The notes beneath the pieces were generated by a model. The model was not told the origin of the DNA. It saw only the letters and a list, made by a program, of their open reading frames with translations, and did no database searches. Shown in pieces: positions 7,695 through 16,505 of a stretch of 25,490 bases of DNA; position 1 is the first letter of the stretch; each line of letters starts with the position of its first letter. Source of the stretch: Christensenella sp. UBA7102 (GTDB lineage Bacteria; Bacillota; Clostridia; Christensenellales; UBA1750); the NCBI GenBank assembly GCA_002492415.1, contig DKYK01000005.1, forward strand, positions 1 to 25,490, in the 5' to 3' direction. Position numbers and translations under genes: made by a program.

Positions 7695-8684
7695 ATGAAG
7701 AGCATGCTGTTTGCACTGCTGATCGCGTTCCTCGCGGTCCTGGCGATGGGTCCGTTTGTCATTCCCCTGCTGCGCAGACTTTCCTTTGGCGCGACGGAGC
7801 GCGACTATGGGCTGGATTCGCACAAAAAGAAGGCGGGAACGCCCATTATGGGCGGCGTGATGATGCTGCTGGCGCTGGGCGTCGTCTCCATTGTGTTCGC
7901 CCCGGCGGATACCCGCTGGACGGTGATGCTGCCCATGGTGCTCTTTACGCTGGGCTTTTCGCTGCTGGGGTTGGCCGACGATGTGATCAAAGCGGTGCTC
8001 AAGCGCCCCGAGGGGCTGATGCCTTGGCAGAAGATCGTGGTGCAGCTGTTGCTCAGTGGCGGCGCGGCATGCTTCTGCTACTTTAGTCCCTGCATTGGTT
8101 CTGCCATCTACATTCCGTTCACTGCCCTGCAATGGGACATGGGATGGCTCTACATTCCATTTGCGATGTTTGTGATCATCGCGGTGGTCAACTCCGTGAA
8201 CCTGCTCGACGGCGTGGACGGGCTGTGCTCGTCGGTCACGACGGTAGTGATGCTGGTGCTGGGGCTCATCGCGCTGTTTATGAACCAGGCAGGGCTGGAT
8301 GCGGCGGCCACCTCCAACGTGATGGTGCTGTGCCTTGCCACTGCGGGCGCGTGCATGGGTTTCCTTCGCTTCAATACATACCCGGCCAAGGTATTTATGG
8401 GAGATTCCGGCTCCTTTGCGCTGGGCGGCGCGTACGTGATGGCGTCGCTGGCACTGCGCCAGCCGCTGCTCATTGTCATCATGGGCATCATGTACGTGCT
8501 CACTTCGCTGTCCGACATCATCCAGATCGGTTCCATCAAGCTGCGGCATAAAAAGGTGTTCCGCATGGCGCCGCTGCATCATCACTTTGAGATGGGCGGT
8601 GTGCCCGAGACGCGCATCGTGGCCATGTATACGCTGGTGACGGCGATTGCCTGCGCGGTGGCATTGCTCTCCCTGTCGCTGTGA
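7695..8684 (+). CDS. mraY: Phospho-N-acetylmuramoyl-pentapeptide transferase MraY
   Basis: A 329-residue polytopic membrane enzyme of about ten helices. It transfers phospho-MurNAc-pentapeptide to undecaprenyl phosphate to make lipid I. Family signatures are KKAGTPIMGG near residue 45, the magnesium-binding D95-D96 in LADD, NSVNLLDGVDGL with D172 and D175, VFMGDSGSFALGG, and the triple histidine H295-297 in HHHFEMGGVPET. All key residues are present and the length is normal. ATG 7695 has AAAGGATG at about 7679 as ribosome site. It lies 48 bases after murE and 40 before murD, fully within the operon. Confidence 0.98.
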   Translation: MKSMLFALLIAFLAVLAMGPFVIPLLRRLSFGATERDYGLDSHKKKAGTPIMGGVMMLLALGVVSIVFAPADTRWTVMLPMVLFTLGFSLLGLADDVIKAVLKRPEGLMPWQKIVVQLLLSGGAACFCYFSPCIGSAIYIPFTALQWDMGWLYIPFAMFVIIAVVNSVNLLDGVDGLCSSVTTVVMLVLGLIALFMNQAGLDAAATSNVMVLCLATAGACMGFLRFNTYPAKVFMGDSGSFALGGAYVMASLALRQPLLIVIMGIMYVLTSLSDIIQIGSIKLRHKKVFRMAPLHHHFEMGGVPETRIVAMYTLVTAIACAVALLSLSL

Positions 8685-8724
8685 TGAAGCAAGATCCCCG
8701 AAATAAAGGAGAAGTGACCATAAT

Positions 8725-10077
8725 ATGGGTTTTGAAGGAAAAAAAGTATTGGTTTGCGGCATGGCGCGCTCCGGGGTTGCGGCGGCGCAATGTCTTTATG
8801 AGTGCGGCGCGAAGGTGACCATCTGCGACAGCAAGACGGCGCAGCAGCTGGAAGAGGCGCTGAGCCCCCTGCGGGACATGGACGTCCGCCGCTGCCTGGG
8901 CGGTGAGCAGCCGGATTTTGCGTCCTACGACGTGGTGGTGACCAGCCCCGGCATCCCGCTGACCGCACCGGTACTCAAGAGTGCGGCGGAGGCAGGCGTC
9001 CCCATCATCGGCGAGCTGGAGGTGGGTGCGCAGGTATCTCGCGCGCCGCTGTACGCCATTACCGGCACCAATGGCAAGACCACGACCACGACGCTGGTGG
9101 GCGAGATCTTCAAAAACTATGGAAAGACCGCCTATGTGGTGGGCAATATCGGCTATCCCTTTACCGCGTGCGCGCTCAGCGCGGGGCCGAACGACGTGGC
9201 GGTGGCGGAGGTTTCTTCCTTTCAGCTGGAAACCACCACGACCTTCCATCCGCATGTGGCGGTAATGTGCAACATCACCGAGGATCACCTCAATCGCCAT
9301 GGCACCATGGAAGAATACATCCGCGTCAAGGAGCGTATCTTTGAGAAGATGGATGAAAACGACTTTGCGGTGCTCAACTATGACGATGAAGTCGTGCGCG
9401 GCATGGCGCAGCGCCTGCATTGCCGCGCAGCGTTTTTCTCACATACCGCCCAGGTGCAGCTGGGCACCTGCGTCGAGGATGGCGAGATGGTCTTTGTCAA
9501 GGACGGCAAAAAGAAAAAGGTCATCCGCGTGGATGAGATCTATATCCCCGGCGAGCACAATTTGGAGAATGCGCTGGCCGCAGCAGCGCTGACGCTGCTG
9601 GCGGGCGTACCCGTCCACATCGTGCGCCATACGCTCAAGACCTTCCGGGGCGTGGAGCACCGCATTGAGACTGTGCGCACGGTGGACGGCGTGACCTACA
9701 TCAACGACTCCAAAGGCACCAATGTGGATGCATCCATCAAAGCCGTGCGCACCATGCGCGTGGGAACGGTGCTGCTGGCGGGCGGTTATGACAAGCACAC
9801 GGACTTTACGCCCTTTGCCCGGGAAATAAAGGAAAGTAAGATCCACACCGTGGTGACGCTGGGCGATACGGCGCAGCAGATCGAAGACGCGCTTCGGTCC
9901 GTGGGCTACGACAGCTTTGTGCGCGCGGGCACCTTTGAAGACGCGGTGAATCGGGCAAGGTCGCTGGCCAAGCCGGGCGAAAATGTGCTGCTCTCGCCCG
10001 CGTGCGCTTCCTTTGATATGTTTGACGACTACGAGCAGCGCGGCAGGGTATTTAAGGACATCGTAAACCGCATGTAG
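8725..10077 (+). CDS. murD: UDP-MurNAc-L-alanine:D-glutamate ligase MurD
   Basis: A 450-residue cytoplasmic Mur ligase that adds D-glutamate to UDP-MurNAc-L-Ala with ATP hydrolysis. The N-terminal Rossmann-like domain starts KKVLVCGMARSG and carries the motif VVTSPGIP. The ATP loop is G114-TNGKTTTT. The central domain has EVSSFQLE and ITEDHLNRHGTMEEY. The C-terminal domain has NDSKGTNVDA and LLAGGYDK, with LLSPACASFDMF near the end. All are standard MurD blocks and the length is typical. AAAGGAG precedes ATG 8725 in a 40-base gap after mraY. Confidence 0.98.
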   Translation: MGFEGKKVLVCGMARSGVAAAQCLYECGAKVTICDSKTAQQLEEALSPLRDMDVRRCLGGEQPDFASYDVVVTSPGIPLTAPVLKSAAEAGVPIIGELEVGAQVSRAPLYAITGTNGKTTTTTLVGEIFKNYGKTAYVVGNIGYPFTACALSAGPNDVAVAEVSSFQLETTTTFHPHVAVMCNITEDHLNRHGTMEEYIRVKERIFEKMDENDFAVLNYDDEVVRGMAQRLHCRAAFFSHTAQVQLGTCVEDGEMVFVKDGKKKKVIRVDEIYIPGEHNLENALAAAALTLLAGVPVHIVRHTLKTFRGVEHRIETVRTVDGVTYINDSKGTNVDASIKAVRTMRVGTVLLAGGYDKHTDFTPFAREIKESKIHTVVTLGDTAQQIEDALRSVGYDSFVRAGTFEDAVNRARSLAKPGENVLLSPACASFDMFDDYEQRGRVFKDIVNRM

Positions 10078-10111
10078 TATGCGGTAAAAACGGGAAAGAG
10101 GAGGGAGCGGC

Positions 10112-11449
10112 ATGGGCAACGCGCAACGGGAAGAGGAACGGCGGCGCAGGCAGGCGGAGCGGCGTCGCTCCCACCTGAACGATCCGCCGCCCAAGCAATG
10201 GAACCTGCGCAACATCTGGGTGTTCGGTCAGCATTTGCCGTTGGATTGGGGCGTCATCATCTGCACGGTATTTCTGACGCTGATGGGCTCGCTGATGGTG
10301 CTTTCTGCCTCGTCCTATGAGATGGGCGTCACCGGCGACGGCAACGCGATGAGTACGTTCATTACGCAGGTGTTCAGCATTGCGCTGGGCGGCGTGGCGT
10401 TCGTGTTGGCAGCCAATCTGGATTACCGATGGCTCAACAACCGCAGGATTGTCATGCTGCTCATTCTCGTCTCCTTTGTCATGCTGCTGCTGGTGTGGCT
10501 GCTGCCTAAAGTACCCGCGATCAATGGCCTGAAGATCGGCGTGTGGTCGCCCTACCTCAACAGCGCCTACCGCTGGCTGCGCATCGGCGTCAAGAGCGCC
10601 AGCGTTTCCATTCAGCCATCCGAGATCCTCAAGGTCGCGGTGATTCTGTACCTTGCTTACTACATCACGCACAATCAGAAGACCATGCACCTGTTCTGGC
10701 GCAGCGATTTCCCGGCGCTGTGCGTGGTGGGCGCCAACGCGCTGCTGGTGGCAGTGCAGCCCAATCTCTCGACCACCAGTCTGATCGTGTTCGTGACCAT
10801 GTTCATGCTGATGGCGGGCGGCATGCGAAAGCGTACGCTGTTCACGCTGCTGCTGTGCGGCGCGCTTGCACTGGTGGCGTTGGCCTACATCACCCCGGGG
10901 CGGTGGGAGCGCATCACCTCCTTTAGGAATCCCTGGGCCGAGGGCGTGTACGACGATGAGGGCTATCAGCTGGTGCAGAGCTATTATGCGCTGGGCAATG
11001 GCGGCTGGTTCGGCACGGGACTGGGGCTGTCCAAGCAAAAGCACCTGTTCCTGCCCTACGCCTATTCCGACTTCATCTACGCAATCGTCGGCGAAGAGCT
11101 GGGGTTTGTGGGAGGCGTCAGCATTCTGCTGGTGTTCCTGGCGCTGATCTATTTCGGGTACCGCATCGCGGTCAACGCGAGCGACAGCTTCGGCTGCTAT
11201 CTGGCGCTGGGGCTGACTTCGATATTGGCGCTGCAGGCGATCCTGAATATTTTCGTCGTCACGGGCTTTATGCCCACAACGGGCATTCCGCTGCCCTTCT
11301 TTACCGCGGGCGGCACCACAATGACCATTTTCCTGGGTACGATGGGGCTATTGGTGTCGGTATCGCGTCGGCCGGCTGCGATTCAGGAGCGCGTCGCTCC
11401 GCCCAGCGTGCAGAAATTGGCTGACAGGCTGCGCGGCCTGGAGCAGTAG
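10112..11449 (+). CDS. ftsW: SEDS peptidoglycan glycosyltransferase FtsW/SpoVE
   Basis: A 445-residue polytopic SEDS protein that polymerises lipid II at the septum with the PASTA PBP. An unusually basic cytoplasmic N-terminus (about residues 1-45, many Arg) precedes roughly ten helices. The large-loop region reads GYQLVQSYYALGNGGWFGTGLG then LPYAYSDFIYAIVGEELGFVGG, with D320 matching the conserved essential Asp of the family (by my alignment). Two usual signatures are altered: QPDLGT is Q216-PNLST, with Asp to Asn at 218, and the end motif is LPFFTAGGTTM rather than the common LPFISYGG. The GAGGAGGGAG site supports ATG 10112. Synteny does not separate FtsW from the sporulation paralogue SpoVE. 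Confidence 0.94.
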   Translation: MGNAQREEERRRRQAERRRSHLNDPPPKQWNLRNIWVFGQHLPLDWGVIICTVFLTLMGSLMVLSASSYEMGVTGDGNAMSTFITQVFSIALGGVAFVLAANLDYRWLNNRRIVMLLILVSFVMLLLVWLLPKVPAINGLKIGVWSPYLNSAYRWLRIGVKSASVSIQPSEILKVAVILYLAYYITHNQKTMHLFWRSDFPALCVVGANALLVAVQPNLSTTSLIVFVTMFMLMAGGMRKRTLFTLLLCGALALVALAYITPGRWERITSFRNPWAEGVYDDEGYQLVQSYYALGNGGWFGTGLGLSKQKHLFLPYAYSDFIYAIVGEELGFVGGVSILLVFLALIYFGYRIAVNASDSFGCYLALGLTSILALQAILNIFVVTGFMPTTGIPLPFFTAGGTTMTIFLGTMGLLVSVSRRPAAIQERVAPPSVQKLADRLRGLEQ

Positions 11450-11503
11450 ATGCACGCATTTGCCTTTATCGGCATATCCTGCCAGTGAACAGGAGGGGTT
11501 GCG

Positions 11504-12763
11504 ATGGAGGCGTACACCATACAGGGGGGGAATCCCCTGCGGGGCGAAGTCAGTACAATGGGCGCAAAAAACGCGGTGCTGCCGCTGCTGGCGGCTTGCG
11601 TGCTCGTGCGCCAGCCCGTACATCTGTCGGGCTGCCCGGACCTATCCGACGTGCGAAACATGCTCAGGCTCTTGGAAAGCCTGGGTTGCAGTACGCGGCG
11701 GCAGGGCACAGAGCTGTACATAGACGCATCGGATGCGCAGGAGCACGTGATGCCGGAGAATATCTCCAAGCTCATGCGCTCCTCCATTTTCATGCTGGGA
11801 CCGGTGCTGGCGCGCCTTGGGCGCGCGGATTTCACCTACCCGGGCGGCTGCGAGATCGGGCTGCGGCCCATTGACCTGCATCTGCAGGGGCTGCGCGCGC
11901 TGGGAGCACATATCGAGGAAGCGCATGGACATATTTTGTGCTCGGGCAAGCTCACAGGGGGCAGCGTTCACTTGGATTACCCGTCCGTGGGCGCGACGGA
12001 GAATGTGATGATGGCCGCGGTGTATGCGCAGGGCGACACCGTCATTCACAATGCGGCACGTGAACCGGAAATCGTGGACTTGTCCAATTTCCTCAACGCC
12101 TGCGGGGGATTTGTGCACGGCGCTGGCAGCGGAACCATTCGTATCCGCGGCGGAGCGGAACTGCACGGCGTGGAGTACGCGCCGGTTCCCGACCGCATCA
12201 CGGCGGGCACGCTTCTGCTGGCGGGCGCGGCGACGCAAGGCGACGTGTTCGTGCGCGGTGCGCGGCCCCAGGATATGCAGGCGGTGTTGGCCAAGCTGCA
12301 CGAGGCGGGCTGTGATGTGCGCGTCTACGAGGATGGCGTGCGCGCGCAGATGCGCGGGCGGCCGCGGGCCGTGCGGCGTGTGGAGACCGCGCCCTTTCCC
12401 GGTTTTCCAACCGACATGCAGGCGCAGATGATGTCGCTGCTGGCGCTCAGCCGCGGGACTTCCGTGGTGGCGGAGAACGTGTTTGAAAACCGGATGCAGC
12501 ACGTCGCCGAATTGATGCGCATGGGTGCGGACATACAGGTCAGCGGGCGCATTGCCGTGGTGCGCGGCGTGGAGCAGCTCACGGGCGCGCGCGTGACGAC
12601 GCGGGATCTGCGCGGAGGCGCGGCGCTGTGCATCGCGGCCCTGGCGGCGCAGGGTGAGAGCGTGGTGGAGAACATTGCGCTGATCGACCGTGGACATGAA
12701 CGGCTGGAGGAAACACTTCGCGCCCTGGGCGCGAACATTACACGGATTCAGATTGACGAATGA
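11504..12763 (+). CDS. murA: UDP-N-acetylglucosamine 1-carboxyvinyltransferase MurA
   Basis: A 419-residue enzyme that transfers enolpyruvate from PEP to UDP-GlcNAc, the first committed step of peptidoglycan synthesis. The K22-N23 pair in MGAKNAVLPLLAA and the catalytic C116 in YPGGCEIGLRPIDLH are present; a Cys here predicts normal fosfomycin sensitivity, whereas Asp would give resistance. Other family blocks are GATENVMMAAVYA, AREPEIVDL, PDRITAGT, PGFPTDMQAQ and the late ENRMQHVAELMRMG. Length matches the family. AGGAGGGG precedes ATG 11504. It directly follows ftsW where murG would be expected and is followed after 19 bases by divIB. Confidence 0.98.
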   Translation: MEAYTIQGGNPLRGEVSTMGAKNAVLPLLAACVLVRQPVHLSGCPDLSDVRNMLRLLESLGCSTRRQGTELYIDASDAQEHVMPENISKLMRSSIFMLGPVLARLGRADFTYPGGCEIGLRPIDLHLQGLRALGAHIEEAHGHILCSGKLTGGSVHLDYPSVGATENVMMAAVYAQGDTVIHNAAREPEIVDLSNFLNACGGFVHGAGSGTIRIRGGAELHGVEYAPVPDRITAGTLLLAGAATQGDVFVRGARPQDMQAVLAKLHEAGCDVRVYEDGVRAQMRGRPRAVRRVETAPFPGFPTDMQAQMMSLLALSRGTSVVAENVFENRMQHVAELMRMGADIQVSGRIAVVRGVEQLTGARVTTRDLRGGAALCIAALAAQGESVVENIALIDRGHERLEETLRALGANITRIQIDE

Positions 12764-12782
12764 GAAGGGAAGTGACCCTCAG

Positions 12783-13652
12783 ATGCGTGCGCGGATTTAT
12801 TTGGTGCTGTTTTTGCTGCTGGTGGTGCTGGCAGGCAGTGGATATGCCTGTTCGGAAGCCATGCGCGTGCGCGAAGTGGTGGTGCTGGGCTGTGAGGAAC
12901 ACGACCCGGCGCAGGTGGTGGATTTGGCGGGAATACAGAATGAGGAGAGTATCTTCCGTATCAAATTTAGTCAGGTGCGGCAGAACATCGATCAGAATCC
13001 GTACTTTGACGTGCAGTCTATCCGCTATATCTTTCCGGATAAGCTGCGCATCCAGATTGCCGAACGCAAGACAAGCGCAGCGGTATCGCATATGGGCAGC
13101 GTGCTGGTGGTGGACGAGACGGGATTTGTGCTGGAAACCCGCCAGCAGCTGGGGGATCTGCGCGTGCCCGTGGTAACGGGTTTGAACATCACCGGGGGCG
13201 ATCAAGTGGGGGAGACGCTGACCTCCTCGCAAACCAGCCAGCTGGACGCGATGCATGCGATTCTCACGCAGCTGCGCGCGCAAAATGTTATTCAGCTCAT
13301 CTCTGAAATCAACCTGGACGCCGTGTCCGATCTTTGGATGACCACGGTGTCCGGGTTTGAAGTGCGTTTGGGGAATTTTGAGAATATGGAGGAAAAGATC
13401 CGTTGGCTGCGCGCGGTAGAGCCCATTTTGGTTTCTGAGGGGTATACCGGCGGCGTCATCACGGTGTCCACTGGCAATAACGCATCCTTTTTGGAGGCGA
13501 ATGCTGCCGATCCTTCCGCAGCGTTGGAAACGCCCTTGCCCGATGAACCGACGACGGGGGATACGCCCTCGCCGGAAGACAATACGGATACGCCGACGGG
13601 CACGCCTGCGGCAACGCCCGCAGAGACGCCGGACCCCTCAGCTGAGCCGTAG
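12783..13652 (+). CDS. ftsQ: Cell division protein FtsQ/DivIB
   Basis: A 289-residue bitopic membrane protein. It has a very short cytoplasmic end, a transmembrane helix (about residues 5-24), a POTRA domain (about 27-95, RVREVVVLGC to IRYIFPDKLRIQIAERK), the beta domain with VVDETGFVLE, and a low-complexity extracellular tail (about 250-289) rich in Pro, Thr and acidic residues. DivIB/FtsQ assembles with FtsL and the PBP at the septum. The open frame extends upstream into murA to 12690, but homology and the membrane helix begin at ATG 12783, with AAGGGAAG about 11 bases before it. Its almost absent cytoplasmic domain is unusual beside the very long one of the FtsL-like protein. Confidence 0.9.
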   Translation: MRARIYLVLFLLLVVLAGSGYACSEAMRVREVVVLGCEEHDPAQVVDLAGIQNEESIFRIKFSQVRQNIDQNPYFDVQSIRYIFPDKLRIQIAERKTSAAVSHMGSVLVVDETGFVLETRQQLGDLRVPVVTGLNITGGDQVGETLTSSQTSQLDAMHAILTQLRAQNVIQLISEINLDAVSDLWMTTVSGFEVRLGNFENMEEKIRWLRAVEPILVSEGYTGGVITVSTGNNASFLEANAADPSAALETPLPDEPTTGDTPSPEDNTDTPTGTPAATPAETPDPSAEP

Positions 13653-13676
13653 GCGAAGCGGGAGGAAAATGTTTCC

Positions 13677-13710
13677 AACCCGTAAAACTTAAAAATTAGA
13701 CGGTTTTTTT
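13677..13710 (+). terminator. Weak terminator at the end of the mraZ-ftsQ cluster
   Basis: AACCCGT (13677-13683) pairs with ACGGTT (13700-13705) with one bulged C, and seven T run to 13710. The stem is short, so it may only attenuate transcription into ftsA. Confidence 0.4.
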
Positions 13711-13732
13711 GCTCGGATTGCCCCAAGCAGGC

Positions 13733-13761
13733 TTTTCAATGATGAAAATTTGAAGTATAAT
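13733..13761 (+). promoter_or_regulatory. Promoter for ftsA-ftsZ
   Basis: A perfect TATAAT at 13756-13761 is preceded by TTTTCA at 13733-13738 with a 17-base spacer. It lies in the 174-base AT-rich gap between ftsQ and ftsA, which suggests that ftsAZ has its own sigma-A transcription in addition to any read-through. Confidence 0.7.
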
Positions 13762-13826
13762 ATAGAAATAGAATGGGTTAGTTGTGCAGACAATAATCCC
13801 AGACCCGTTGGGAGGTATTAGATAAC

Positions 13827-15008
13827 GTGAAGAGTATGGCTGCAGCCATTGAATTTGGAACCTCCAAGATCGTGACCGTGGTGGGGGAAGGCAGCGGAGA
13901 CGGACCCGCGCAGCTGCTGGGTTTCGGCGTCGTCCCCTACGATGGGTATTCTGAGGGACATTGGAATGCCTCGGACGAGGAGGTCGAGCAGGCGATTCTC
14001 AAGTCTGTGCGCGAGGCGGAGCTTTCCTCGGGCAAGGAGATCAAGGAGATCTATGTCGGCGTTCCCGGCGATTTTATCCATCTTGAGCAAAACGAAGTTA
14101 CCTTGGAGCTGAACAATGAGCGTCGCGTCACGGCTGAGGACGTGGACGATGTGATGAATCTAGCGCTGGACTATCAGCCCAAGCAGGAGGGCGTTATCAT
14201 CCACAGAAGTCCGGCATGGTTTACCGTGGATGATCGCAGAACGATGGAGCCTGCAGGCCTCAAGGGCAGCCAGGTTCGGTGCATGGCTTCTTTCGTGGTG
14301 GCCGACCCTACCTTCCTGGAGGACATGCAGGCGCGAATGGAACAGCAGGATATCCACATCAACGGCTACCTCTCTCCCGCGCTGGGGGAGGCGCTGCTGC
14401 TGGTGCCGCCTGAGGAGCGCGACAAGGTCGCGGTGCTGGTGGACATAGGCTATCTGTCCACTGAGGTCATGCTCGTCCAGGGAGATGCGTTGATCAGCCA
14501 CAAGGTGCTGCCCATGGGCGGCGGCGATCTTGCGGCGAATCTTGCGATGGAGCTGGAAATCACCATGGATATGGCGGAGGAGCTCAAGCGCAAGTACACC
14601 TTTGGCATTGGCCAGGATCAGCTCTCCGTTCAGGATCCTGACGGTCAGACTGTCTCTTTCCCGCGGGAAACCGTGTTGGCCGTCATCGAACCGCGCGTGA
14701 CCGAACTGGCCGACAGGGTGCGAGAGATCATTGAAGCGCAGGCAGATCGCATCTCTGCGCGTTCCACCTTCTACATCACGGGCGGTGGTTTGATCCTGAT
14801 GCGAGGGGGGCGGGAGACCATCTCCTCTGTCGTCGAGCGCACGTTCCGGGCGCCTACTCCGCCCGCCGTCAAGCTCAATTCGCCGGCATATTCCTCGGCC
14901 ATAGGCCTTCTGGAGCTGGTGTATGAATCGGTTAGCCAGATGGAGGTTAAGCCCTCCGAGTCAGGCAGCAAGATTGGCAATTTCTTCAAAGCGTTCTTTA
15001 CCAAGTGA
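13827..15008 (+). CDS. ftsA: Divergent actin-like division protein FtsA
   Basis: A 393-residue protein in the invariant position before ftsZ. It has an actin/Hsp70-type fold start (IEFGTSKIVTVVGE), the FtsA 1C region (about 85-165), the TGGGLILMRGG motif and a C-terminal amphipathic segment (KIGNFFKAFF) fitting the membrane-targeting helix that tethers FtsZ. Two nucleotide-site motifs are altered. The first phosphate loop has E9 where DIGTSK normally has Asp. The second reads D206-IGYLSTE instead of DIGGGTTD, losing two glycines. Nucleotide handling may therefore differ. GTG 13827 is chosen because TGGGAGGT (13809-13816) is 10-11 bases before it and 20 before the next in-frame ATG at 13836. 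Confidence 0.92.
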   Translation: MKSMAAAIEFGTSKIVTVVGEGSGDGPAQLLGFGVVPYDGYSEGHWNASDEEVEQAILKSVREAELSSGKEIKEIYVGVPGDFIHLEQNEVTLELNNERRVTAEDVDDVMNLALDYQPKQEGVIIHRSPAWFTVDDRRTMEPAGLKGSQVRCMASFVVADPTFLEDMQARMEQQDIHINGYLSPALGEALLLVPPEERDKVAVLVDIGYLSTEVMLVQGDALISHKVLPMGGGDLAANLAMELEITMDMAEELKRKYTFGIGQDQLSVQDPDGQTVSFPRETVLAVIEPRVTELADRVREIIEAQADRISARSTFYITGGGLILMRGGRETISSVVERTFRAPTPPAVKLNSPAYSSAIGLLELVYESVSQMEVKPSESGSKIGNFFKAFFTK

Positions 15009-15050
15009 GATCAGTTTTCATTTTACGTTTAACGGATAGGGGGACTTTCA

Positions 15051-16382
<1,332 letters not shown>

Positions 16383-16396
16383 GTAAAGAAAAAGAT

Positions 16397-16440
16397 GGCG
16401 CTTCTTTCTGCTTCATTGGCGAAAGGGGCGCTGTTTTTTT
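16397..16440 (+). terminator. ftsZ terminator
   Basis: GGCGCTTCTTTC (16397-16408) pairs with GAAAGGGGCGCT (16421-16432) through 12 positions with three wobbles, followed by seven T (16434-16440). It ends ftsZ transcription ahead of the convergent valS. Confidence 0.85.
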
Positions 16441-16443
16441 CAC

Positions 16444-16492
16444 AAAAAGATGCCCGCAGCGCGCTTTCATGAGGAAGCGTGCGCTGCGGGCA
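16444..16492 (-). terminator. valS terminator
   Basis: A 12-bp perfect stem TGCCCGCAGCGC (16451-16462) / GCGCTGCGGGCA (16481-16492), with a partly paired interior, is followed on the minus strand by a T-rich tract (16448-16444). It lies just past the valS stop and next to the ftsZ terminator. Confidence 0.88.
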
Positions 16493-16505
16493 GAACCATT
16501 TCGGT

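Noticed and set aside
13827..15008. Idea that this gene is a different actin-like protein (such as PilM or an Hsp70 relative) rather than FtsA
   Set aside because: Its placement directly before ftsZ, its length and its terminal amphipathic helix match FtsA; only the nucleotide motifs diverge.
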